DNA from: Microbacterium luteolum
GTDB taxonomy: Bacteria > Actinomycetota > Actinomycetes > Actinomycetales > Microbacteriaceae
Direction of reading: 5' to 3'
Assembly (NCBI RefSeq): GCF_039533965.1
Contig: NZ_BAAAUN010000001.1
Span: forward strand, 2,020,950 to 2,084,949
DNA: 64,000 nucleotides
In this document: one piece after another, positions 1 through 7,705 of the stretch
How the letters are laid out: each line of letters opens with the position of its first letter
Numbering within the stretch: position 1 is the stretch's first letter
Translations under genes and position numbers: made by a program
The notes under the pieces: generated by a model
What the model was told of the DNA's origin: nothing
Database searches by the model: none
What the model saw: only the letters and a program-made list of their open reading frames with translations

Positions 1-1004
1 TCGTAGATCTCCGCGACGGGCGGCGCCTCGGCGTTGCGGGCGCGCTCCTCTTCGGGCTTCCCCTTGAAGAAGTCCTCTTCGAGCTGTTCGTACTGCCGCT
101 CGAAGAGCAGCACCTCGTGCCCCTCGCTCTTCTTGCTCTGCGCCGCCTGGTTGATGATGTTGCCGAACGCCATCAGCGGCGTCATCACGATCATCAGGAG
201 AGATCGGGGATTGCCGTTCATGGCGTACAGCGCCATGCCCATCAGGATCGGAGCGACCATGATCGGCCACGGGAACATCTTGCCGATCTTCTCGGTGGGC
301 AGCCGCGGCACCTTGAAGAGCGTCCCCGGGAAGCGCACCTCGACGCGAGGACTGCGGTTGAAGAGCAGACCGCCGCCGCGCTCGATGATCGGCTCCTCGG
401 TCGCCGACCCGTCGAAGGAGCGCGCGAGACGCAGGACGAGGGTGGTGCCGCCGATGATGAACGGCTCGCCCTCCTCGATCCGCACGCGCTGCACGGCGAC
501 GCCGTCGACGAGCACGCCGTTGGCGGAGTTCAGGTCGACGACCTCGATGTGCGTGCCGACCTCGAGCCGCGCGTGGCGCTTCGAGACCATCGGATCTGCC
601 AGGACGACGTCGTTGCCGGCCTCGCGGCCGAGGAACACATGCCCCGACGAGATCGGGAACTCCTGACCGGCCAGCGTCCCGGATGTCGCGAGAAGCACGC
701 CGGCGACGTCGCGCTGGCCCGCGAAGGAGTGGTCCGGACCGTAGTTGATGATGGATGCCGCGAACCCGGAGCCGATGGGCGCCTCGCCGATCGGGACCTC
801 GGGCTGCAGGGGAACGAGCCGTTCACCGTTCGGCGGCGCGACGGCGAGCGTGAGCACATCGCCCTCGGCGACCGGGATCGATCGCGTCGGGTCGGCCGTC
901 GCGACGTGGCGCGCGACGTCGCCGGCGGTGGCGGTCGAGTCCGTCGTGATCACGATGTCGACGGGCTCCCCCTCCTGACGGTGCAGGGTCAGCTTCAGCC
1001 TCAT
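1..1004 (-). CDS. FtsK/EssC-like type VII secretion ATPase, N-terminal part (runs off left edge)
   Basis: Only the first 334 residues are in the window. A canonical FHA domain lies at about residues 100-200 (GREAGNDVVL near 126, SKRHARLEV near 141, NSANGVLV near 159). It is followed by two adjacent membrane segments at about 243-285 and a charged cytoplasmic stretch. FHA plus paired TM segments before the ATPase domains is the EssC layout of Firmicute type VII systems; residues 1-100 could be a degenerate first FHA or ubiquitin-like domain. The ATPase domains themselves would be left of base 1, so the family is inferred from the N-terminus. Start ATG at 1004 has GGGGAG 8 nt upstream. It is the last visible gene of the operon, 58 nt after the RDD-FHA gene. 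Confidence 0.72.
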   Translation of the reverse strand, partial: MRLKLTLHRQEGEPVDIVITTDSTATAGDVARHVATADPTRSIPVAEGDVLTLAVAPPNGERLVPLQPEVPIGEAPIGSGFAASIINYGPDHSFAGQRDVAGVLLATSGTLAGQEFPISSGHVFLGREAGNDVVLADPMVSKRHARLEVGTHIEVVDLNSANGVLVDGVAVQRVRIEEGEPFIIGGTTLVLRLARSFDGSATEEPIIERGGGLLFNRSPRVEVRFPGTLFKVPRLPTEKIGKMFPWPIMVAPILMGMALYAMNGNPRSLLMIVMTPLMAFGNIINQAAQSKKSEGHEVLLFERQYEQLEEDFFKGKPEEERARNAEAPPVAEIY

Positions 1005-1062
1005 GCGTGTCTCCCCATGCCGCTGGGCTCGCCAGCGACCCTCATCATTCGTTCACGTTCCA

Positions 1063-2517
1063 TCACGCGCGGACCACCGCGGCCACGCGATCGCCGAGGC
1101 GGATCATGTCGCCGTCGACGGTCTGCACGGGCGTGCCCGCCGCGACGCCGTACTCGGTGCCGCCGCGGATCAGTCCCGAGCCGTTGGTCGAGTGGCAGTC
1201 GACGATCTCGAGGCCGCCGTCGACAGGGCGCACCAGCATGTGCGTCTTGGAGAGCGAGCGGCTGTCGTCGACCAGCGCGATCGGGCGCGCGCCGGGATGC
1301 TCCGCCGCATCCGGGTTGCGTCCGAGGAGCACGGGTTCCGCGATCAGGATGCTCTCGCCCGTGTCGAACCGCAGTCCGTAACGGACGGCAGGCTCCGGTG
1401 CGGCCGGGGCCACGGGCGCTGCGGCCGGGGCCACGGGCGCTGCCACGGGTGCGACCGGCGGCGCGGGAGGTGCGGCGACCGGGTCGGGTGCGGGGCTCGG
1501 CGCCGGCTGCGGCGCGGGAGACGAAGCGGCGGCCGACGCGGACGGCGGGGCCGGCGGGGCCGGCGCAGGCTCGGATGCGGAAGCCGACGCGGGAGCCGGC
1601 GGTGCCGCAGGCTGAGGGGCCGGCGCAGCGCTCGAGAGGTCTGCTCGCACGACTCGGTCGCCGTCGGCGATCCGATACCCGCCGAGCACCGGCTTTCCGG
1701 CCTCGCCCGGGCCGACGTCGACGGTCGGGGCAGCGAGGGGAAGACCGACCGACGGGCGCTCGTGCGCCTGATACGGGCGCGCGACGCCGAGCACCCCCGC
1801 GCTGACGCGACTGCCCGGCCGGTAGGAGGGCTGAGCCGCGGGGTCGATCGGCGTGGCCAGCGACGGCAGGGCGGAGCGCTCCGGCGTCGGCTCGGCCTTC
1901 ACGACCTTGCGGGCGACGCGCATCCGCTTCTCATCGAAGGGGTTGAGCCCCTTGCGCACGTCGATGAGCCAGATCTTCGAGACCTTGTCGTGCAGTCCGC
2001 GACCGCGTCCCTCGGGGTCGAACGTCGGCGAGATGAGGATGAGCGCGGGGCCGACGAGCGGCACGACGCCCGCGGCGAAGACGATGAGGAAGCGCAGCAG
2101 GACGGCGCCGACTCGCGGACGCTCCAGGGTCACCACGTTCACGCTGCGCAGTCCCGTGAGCCCCTTGCCGATCGTCCGGCCTTTGAGTCCGTGCAGGAAG
2201 AGCTGGACGATGAGGAAGATCAGGCTGAGCAGCGTCGACACCGACGCCGCGACGACAGCCAGGACGAAGTCCGGGTGGTTGACGAATCCGTACGACGAGA
2301 TCGCCCCGCTCGCGAGCTTGAGCAGCAGCGGGATCGCCCCGATCCAGAGGGGCAGCTGCAGCAGCATCCAGATCGCGACATCGATCGCCGCGGCGAGCGC
2401 GCGCCGCCCGAAGGGAGCGCGCAGGAGGCCGAGCGCCGCGGCGTACGCGGGGTCGGGGCGCCCCTGAGCATCAACCCCCTCGATCGTCTGCTGCTGCTCG
2501 TCGATTTCCCAGATCAT
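1063..2517 (-). CDS. RDD-family membrane protein with C-terminal FHA domain
   Basis: Predicted 484 residues. An RDD-type membrane domain with several hydrophobic segments covers about 25-190, then a Pro/Ala-rich linker of roughly 150 residues, then an FHA domain at about 385-484 (GRNPDA, SKTHMLV, STNGS motifs). The linker should hold the FHA domain in the cytoplasm, where it would read phosphothreonine on partners of the neighbouring kinase. The start ATG at 2517 is chosen because it lies 1 nt after the kinase stop; a longer frame to 2580 would overlap the kinase. It is a paralogue of the gene at 6368-7705 with the same architecture. The RDD domain function (possibly ion or lipid transport) is unknown. 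Confidence 0.8.
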   Translation of the reverse strand: MIWEIDEQQQTIEGVDAQGRPDPAYAAALGLLRAPFGRRALAAAIDVAIWMLLQLPLWIGAIPLLLKLASGAISSYGFVNHPDFVLAVVAASVSTLLSLIFLIVQLFLHGLKGRTIGKGLTGLRSVNVVTLERPRVGAVLLRFLIVFAAGVVPLVGPALILISPTFDPEGRGRGLHDKVSKIWLIDVRKGLNPFDEKRMRVARKVVKAEPTPERSALPSLATPIDPAAQPSYRPGSRVSAGVLGVARPYQAHERPSVGLPLAAPTVDVGPGEAGKPVLGGYRIADGDRVVRADLSSAAPAPQPAAPPAPASASASEPAPAPPAPPSASAAASSPAPQPAPSPAPDPVAAPPAPPVAPVAAPVAPAAAPVAPAAPEPAVRYGLRFDTGESILIAEPVLLGRNPDAAEHPGARPIALVDDSRSLSKTHMLVRPVDGGLEIVDCHSTNGSGLIRGGTEYGVAAGTPVQTVDGDMIRLGDRVAAVVRA

Positions 2518-2518
2518 G

Positions 2519-4141
2519 TCAGTCGACGCACCCCCGCGCCGGCTCAGAAACGCGTCCGTCGTCGCGGCGCAGCATGACATCGATGCAGACCGTGCCCGCG
2601 GTCGCCGGCACCTGCGCGGCGGGCGCCTCGGACTGCTGGGGGTCGACCTGACCGGAGACGTCGACGACGCTCCAGATGAAGGTGTCGCCCTCCTGCGGGT
2701 CCTTGTTGACCCACGTGAAGGCGATCAGATCGCCCTGGCGCGTGCCGCTCAGCTCCGCGACCTTGGGGACGAAGTCCGAGACGACATCCTGGGGCTCGGT
2801 CGTCTCGGTCGTCTCCACCGGGGTCTCGATGCCCGCGACCAGCACGTTCAGTCCGACGATCGTCCCCACGACGACCACCACGGCGGCGACGGCCGCGAGA
2901 GTGATCCACAGACCGCGTCGACTGCGGGGAGCCGTCGGGACCGAAGCGTCGCCGACGGGTGCGGCAGGCGCGACAGGGGATGCGGCGGGCACAGCGGCCT
3001 GCGGCGCGACCACCATCGGCGGCCGGACGATGGTCCGGTCGTCGGGCGCGGGCGGCGCGCTCGGAGTCGGCACGCGCATCTGCGTCGCCTCGTCGACGGC
3101 GTCCACGCGCGGCGGCGAGTCGAAGCGCGGCACATCGGGGAGCGGCGGCATGGCGCTCTTGGGCTGGGTGGTCGCAGAGGGACGCGTGAAGGCCGCGACA
3201 TCCGGATCGATGCTGACGATCTCCCGCACACGGGTGAGGCCGTCGCCGTCGTCGTCCAGGTCCTCCGCGGTCGGGTGGTCGTCGACGATGTCGATCGGCG
3301 TCACCGAGTGCGAGAGCTCGATCTGCACCTTCTGCAGCGCACGCGCGAACGCGACCGCGCTCGGGTAGCGGTCATCCGGGTTCTTCGCCATAGCGCGCTC
3401 GAGCACGCGCTGCAGGCTCTCCGGCGAGTCGGGGCGGCCCAGCGACGTGAGAGCTGCGCGCTCGATCCTCTCGATGAGGTCGGCGCTGGAGTTGCGCTCC
3501 CCCGGCCGTTCGAAGGGCGAGCGCCCCGCGAGCAGCGTGTAGATGGTCGCGCCGAGAGCCCACACGTCTGTGCGCGGACCGCTCTGGGGCGGATCCGCGA
3601 ACGACTCCGGCGGCGACCAGGGAATGGACATGCCGGAGGCCTCGCCCGTGGCGCCGGTGGTCGACGCGATGCCGAAGTCGGTCAGCGCCGGCCGGTTGTA
3701 CGCCGTCACCAGGATGTTCGCCGGCTTGATGTCGCGGTGCAGCACGCCGGCGCGGTGAGCGGTCTCCACTGCTCCGGCGACCTGCACGCCGACGCGCAGC
3801 GCCTCGGCCACCGAGAACGACTCGCGGCGCGCGCGCAGCTGCAGGTTCGGACGGGGGCAGTACTCCATCACGAGGTAGGGGCGGCCGTCGCCGGCGACGC
3901 CCGCCTGATAGATCGTGACGATCGCGGGGTGCGTCGACAGCATCGCCATGACGTTCGCCTCATCGGCGAACTCCTGTGCGGCGCCGCTGGAGATGCGGTC
4001 GGCGAGCAGCACCTTGACCGCGACCTGGCGGCGCGGCATCTCCTGCTCGTACAGGAAGACGTCCGCGAAACCACCCGTGCCGAGGGGCTCGAGATACCGG
4101 AATCCGGGGAGCTGCGGAGGAGGAGAGGGAGGACGACTCAC
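2519..4141 (-). CDS. Hanks-type Ser/Thr protein kinase, membrane-anchored (PknB-like)
   Basis: 540 residues. The kinase domain spans about 15-280: glycine loop GTGGFADV at 21, catalytic Lys43 in AVKVL, HRD loop 135-137 with Asp137, DFG at 155-157, and a PPES (APE-like) motif. A Pro-rich juxtamembrane linker follows, one TM helix at about 410-437, and an extracytoplasmic tail of about 100 residues without PASTA repeats. All catalytic residues are present, so it should be active and phosphorylate Thr/Ser on partners that the four FHA proteins of this operon could bind. Its start overlaps the upstream FHA gene stop by 4 nt (ATGA), indicating translational coupling. Confidence 0.93.
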   Translation of the reverse strand: MSRPPSPPPQLPGFRYLEPLGTGGFADVFLYEQEMPRRQVAVKVLLADRISSGAAQEFADEANVMAMLSTHPAIVTIYQAGVAGDGRPYLVMEYCPRPNLQLRARRESFSVAEALRVGVQVAGAVETAHRAGVLHRDIKPANILVTAYNRPALTDFGIASTTGATGEASGMSIPWSPPESFADPPQSGPRTDVWALGATIYTLLAGRSPFERPGERNSSADLIERIERAALTSLGRPDSPESLQRVLERAMAKNPDDRYPSAVAFARALQKVQIELSHSVTPIDIVDDHPTAEDLDDDGDGLTRVREIVSIDPDVAAFTRPSATTQPKSAMPPLPDVPRFDSPPRVDAVDEATQMRVPTPSAPPAPDDRTIVRPPMVVAPQAAVPAASPVAPAAPVGDASVPTAPRSRRGLWITLAAVAAVVVVVGTIVGLNVLVAGIETPVETTETTEPQDVVSDFVPKVAELSGTRQGDLIAFTWVNKDPQEGDTFIWSVVDVSGQVDPQQSEAPAAQVPATAGTVCIDVMLRRDDGRVSEPARGCVD

Positions 4142-5556
4142 GGCAGATCCTCGAAGGCGACCTTCACTCCGTCGCCGAGATCCACCACGTCACCGGACAG
4201 CACGAGCGTCTGCTCGCCGGGGTGCAGACGGATCGGGTCGGCGCCCGGCCGCAGCAGGGTCGATCCGTTGGTGGTGTGCAGGTCGATGACCACCACGGTG
4301 TCACCCTCGGGCCTGATCTCGAGGTGACTGCGCGAGATGTCCTGCTGCGGGCTCTCGACGGCGATCAGATGAGGGAGGTTGGCTCCACTGGCCCGGGTCG
4401 AACGCGGACGACGACCGATGATGACCGTGCGGTCGAGCGCGACGACCTGGCCGGTGGACACACGGATGCGACCGGTCGCCCCGATCGCCCCGGTCGCCAC
4501 CGGGATCACGGCCGTCGGCACGTCATCGCCGGTCGGAGCCTGCTGCCGCATGGCCCTGAGCTCTGCCGCCGAGATGGTCGCGCCGTCGTGGTCGCCCTGG
4601 GCCGGAGCCGGGACCGCCGGTGCCGCGGATGCCGCACCGGCCGTCGGCACGGAATGCACCGTGGCACCCCAGAGCTGGTCGAAGTCCTCGGTGGAGGGAG
4701 CGAGGGTGACCTCCGTCGGCACGATCGTGGCGCCGTCGACCGCCTCCGCAGCCTCCGGCTCGGGGGCCGCCTCGACGGCAGCCTCGACGGCAGCCTCCTC
4801 GACGGCGTCGTCGACGATCTGCTCGTCGACGTCGTCGGTGACCGGCTCGACAGTCGGCTCGATGACCGGCTCGGCATCCGCCTCGGCCTCGGCCGGTGCC
4901 GGCGGAACGTCGGCCACCAGAGGCTCGGCGTCGACCGGAGCGGACGTGGGGATGTCATCCGACGCGGATTCCACGGATGCCGCCGACGTCGCGGCCGTCC
5001 CGAAGTTCGCGATCGAGGGTCCTGGCGTGCCGGTCAAGGCGGCCGCGGACGCGCCGGCCTCCTCGATCTCGATGACCGGGACCGGTCCGAGCACGTCGGC
5101 GAGGGGACGGTCGTCGCCGGGCTCGAGCTCCGCGCTCACCGCCGCAGCGCGCACGACGCCGCTCTGCACGGGAAGGGCGGCCTCGCTCTCCACGGCCTCG
5201 ACCGTGACCTCGACGCGCGAGGCCCCGCCCACGAACCGCTCGCTCCACGTCGTGACCTCGGCGCCGGAGAAGTCGTACGACTCCGTGCGGGAGCTCACGC
5301 GCGCGCTGACCCCGCCGCGCAGCGCGATGCGGATGTCGGTCCCTTCGACCACGGCAGCCACGAACGGAGGCAGCGAGGAGAAGTCCCCGCCGGCGCGCGC
5401 GGTGAGCACGTCGACGACGGTCGCGAGCGTCTTGCTCTCCGGCATCCGCTCCCACAGCCGCGCCACGACGTCTCCTGGCACATCCGGCGGCAGCGCCACG
5501 AGCGCGCCCGGCATCACGATGACGTACCACTGTCCCGGTCGGTAGATCGTCTGCAT
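4138..5556 (-). CDS. FHA-domain protein with unrecognised N-terminal domain
   Basis: 472 residues, no membrane segment or signal peptide. About 140 N-terminal residues form a globular region I do not recognise. An acidic Ala/Glu/Val-rich linker covers roughly 145-340. A C-terminal FHA domain covers about 365-472 (IGRRPRS, SRSHLEI, HTTNGSTLL). It is probably a cytoplasmic adaptor binding phosphothreonine produced by the adjacent kinase. Its ATG overlaps the phosphatase stop by 1 nt (TGATG) and its end overlaps the kinase start by 4 nt, so phosphatase, adaptor and kinase are translated as a coupled unit. Confidence 0.85.
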   Translation of the reverse strand: MQTIYRPGQWYVIVMPGALVALPPDVPGDVVARLWERMPESKTLATVVDVLTARAGGDFSSLPPFVAAVVEGTDIRIALRGGVSARVSSRTESYDFSGAEVTTWSERFVGGASRVEVTVEAVESEAALPVQSGVVRAAAVSAELEPGDDRPLADVLGPVPVIEIEEAGASAAALTGTPGPSIANFGTAATSAASVESASDDIPTSAPVDAEPLVADVPPAPAEAEADAEPVIEPTVEPVTDDVDEQIVDDAVEEAAVEAAVEAAPEPEAAEAVDGATIVPTEVTLAPSTEDFDQLWGATVHSVPTAGAASAAPAVPAPAQGDHDGATISAAELRAMRQQAPTGDDVPTAVIPVATGAIGATGRIRVSTGQVVALDRTVIIGRRPRSTRASGANLPHLIAVESPQQDISRSHLEIRPEGDTVVVIDLHTTNGSTLLRPGADPIRLHPGEQTLVLSGDVVDLGDGVKVAFEDLP

Positions 5557-6371
5557 CAGCGAACCCCTCCTGCTGCGGCCTCGCGCGGACGCGTGTCCAT
5601 GTCGATGTCCGAGTCGGTCTCCAGGAGCGTCCCCGGTCGCGAAGCGACCGAGACGGCATCCACGACGACCACGGTGATGTTGTCCCTGCCACCCGCCGTG
5701 ACGGCGTCGTCGACGAGCATGTCGGCCGCCTTCTGCGGGTCGGGCGTACCCTGCAGCACCTCGCGGATCCGCGCGTCCGAGACCTCGGACGTCAGGCCGT
5801 CGGAGCAGACCATGATCCGGTCGCCGAGCTCGGCCGGGAACAGCCAGTAGTCCGCGTCGCCCGTGCTGCTGGCGCCGATCGCCCGGGTGATGATGTTGCG
5901 CCGTCGATCGGTCGCCGCATCCTCGACGGTGATCTCGCCGGCTTCGATCAGTTCCTGCACGACCGAGTGGTCGACGCTGATCTGCTCGAGCTCCCCGTCG
6001 GCCAGCCGATACGTACGCGAATCGCCGATGTTGACGGCCAGCCAGTAGCCCATGCCGTCGACCGAGGCGATGACGACACCGCTCAGGGTCGTGCCGGCGC
6101 GGCCGTTGCCCGAGGTGGACAGCTCCTCGACGCTCGCCCTGGCGCGCGACAGCGCGAGCCGCACGTCGTCGAGCTCGAGCGACGCGCGCCCGACGGAGCC
6201 GGAGAACTCGGCGATGACCGCCGCGCTCGCTCGCTCCCCCGCCTCGTGACCGCCCATGCCGTCCGCGACCACGAACACCGGAGCGCTCGCGAGGTGCGCG
6301 TCCTCGTTCAGCGCGCGACGGAGACCGGGGTGCGTGGCCGACCCCGTCGAGACGATGAGTGCGGGCCTCAC
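5556..6371 (-). CDS. PP2C-family Ser/Thr protein phosphatase (PstP-like)
   Basis: 271 residues. PP2C metal-binding motifs are visible: NEDA near residue 22, DGMGGH at 37-42, GDSR in the middle, CSDGLT and GGRDNITVVVV towards the C-terminus. It should dephosphorylate Ser/Thr on the kinase and its substrates, opposing the kinase 1.4 kb downstream. No TM segment is seen, so it is soluble, unlike the membrane-anchored mycobacterial PstP. The start is GTG at 6371, overlapping the preceding stop as GTGA. A much longer open frame continues upstream but only reads through the RDD-FHA gene and is not real. Confidence 0.93.
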   Translation of the reverse strand: MRPALIVSTGSATHPGLRRALNEDAHLASAPVFVVADGMGGHEAGERASAAVIAEFSGSVGRASLELDDVRLALSRARASVEELSTSGNGRAGTTLSGVVIASVDGMGYWLAVNIGDSRTYRLADGELEQISVDHSVVQELIEAGEITVEDAATDRRRNIITRAIGASSTGDADYWLFPAELGDRIMVCSDGLTSEVSDARIREVLQGTPDPQKAADMLVDDAVTAGGRDNITVVVVDAVSVASRPGTLLETDSDIDMDTRPREAAAGGVR

Positions 6372-7705
6372 GCGTAGCCCCCGATCGTGACGATGCGGTC
6401 GCCGATCTCGATGGCGTCTCCGAGCCTCACCGGGACGCGCTGTCCGGCGGGGCAGGCGATGCGCTGTCCCTCGCGGACGAGGGTCATCCCGTTCGTGGAG
6501 TGGCGATCCAGCACCCATCCGCCGGACGACTCCGCCGCGGCTTCGAAGTGCGTCTTCGAGAGCGAGAGGGTCTCGTCGCGCACCGGGACGACGACAGCGC
6601 CATCCTCGGCAGCGGGGTTCCGGCCGAAGATCGTGCGCCGCGACACCGAGACGCGGGTCCCGTCGTCCCAGGTGAACACGAGACGGTGCCCGGGGATGCT
6701 GATCCGCGTGTCCTCGATGTCCTCGGGCTCGGCGGCGGCGGGAGCAACGGGGGCGGGCGCGGCAGGCGCGGGCGCCGCCGCGGGAGCGGGCACGGGCACG
6801 GCTTCCGGCAAGGGCGGGACGACGGGCACCGGCGGGGCGGGCGCAGCCTCCGGCACGGGCGGAGCACTCGGCGCGGAAGGTGCGACGGGCCGCGCGGCGG
6901 GGTACCCCTGCACGGTCGCGTCGAGCTCCGACCCGGCATCCGTCGGCGGCGCCGGCGTCACGCGGGGCGGCGGAGCATCCTGGGTGATGCCGGGGACGAA
7001 GGCGATGAGCGAGCCGTCGTCGTTCGCCGGAGCCGCGGGGCGCGACACGGATGCGGGGATCACGGGCTGCGCGGGGAACACCGGCGCCGCGGGCACGGAC
7101 GGGGCGACCGCCGGCTGCGCGGGAGCGGGCGGCACGGGCTGCGCCGTCGGATGCGGGATGCCGGGGATCGCGGGAGCGACGGTGCGTGCCTGCTCCGCCG
7201 CGAGTCCGGGTACGACGGCCGCGGGGACGCCCGACGTCGGGACGGCAGGAGCCGTCACCCGCGCATCGAGCATCAGCGAGCCGGCGACCTTGTCGTGCCA
7301 CCCCTGGAAGCGGCCCGATCCGTCGAACAGCGGCGTGAAGTAGCCGACCACGATCGATCCGGCGAGTCCGAAGATGACATTGCGCAGCAGCGTGCGGCCG
7401 AAGCCCAGCGGCCCCTGATCCTTGGCGGAGACGAGGCGCAGACCCTGCGCGCGCATGCCGATCGAGCCCTTGCCCGTCTGCATGAGCGTGTACACGACGA
7501 ACCAGCCGAGCAGCAGGAGCGAGACGATCGGTCCGCCGATGAGCAGCGTGATCAGCATCCCCTCGAGGCCGCCCGCGAGAGTGGCGGCGATGAGCAGCGC
7601 GCCGCCGAGGACGACGGAGAGGCCGGCCGCGATCAGCGCGTCGATGAGGTAGCCGATCGCGCGACGGGAGATCGGCGCGATCTGTGCGAACGCGGGCTGC
7701 GTCAT
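6368..7705 (-). CDS. RDD-family membrane protein with C-terminal FHA domain (paralogue)
   Basis: 445 residues with the same plan as the gene at 1063-2517: RDD membrane domain at about 8-150 (ISRRAIGYLIDAL near the start), a Pro/Ala/Val-rich linker at about 155-335, and an FHA domain in the last 100 residues (FGRNPAAEDG, SLSKTHFEA, STNGMTLV). It is coupled by ATGA to the transglutaminase-like gene before it and by GTGA to the phosphatase after it. Two RDD-FHA paralogues bracketing the phosphatase, adaptor and kinase suggest duplication of one component within the operon. Confidence 0.82.
   Translation of the reverse strand: MTQPAFAQIAPISRRAIGYLIDALIAAGLSVVLGGALLIAATLAGGLEGMLITLLIGGPIVSLLLLGWFVVYTLMQTGKGSIGMRAQGLRLVSAKDQGPLGFGRTLLRNVIFGLAGSIVVGYFTPLFDGSGRFQGWHDKVAGSLMLDARVTAPAVPTSGVPAAVVPGLAAEQARTVAPAIPGIPHPTAQPVPPAPAQPAVAPSVPAAPVFPAQPVIPASVSRPAAPANDDGSLIAFVPGITQDAPPPRVTPAPPTDAGSELDATVQGYPAARPVAPSAPSAPPVPEAAPAPPVPVVPPLPEAVPVPAPAAAPAPAAPAPVAPAAAEPEDIEDTRISIPGHRLVFTWDDGTRVSVSRRTIFGRNPAAEDGAVVVPVRDETLSLSKTHFEAAAESSGGWVLDRHSTNGMTLVREGQRIACPAGQRVPVRLGDAIEIGDRIVTIGGYA

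Noticed and set aside
5556..7301. 581-residue reading of the PP2C gene with a long N-terminal extension
   Set aside because: The extension is the out-of-frame shadow of the RDD-FHA gene; GTG 6371 gives a normal PP2C start with a GTGA overlap.
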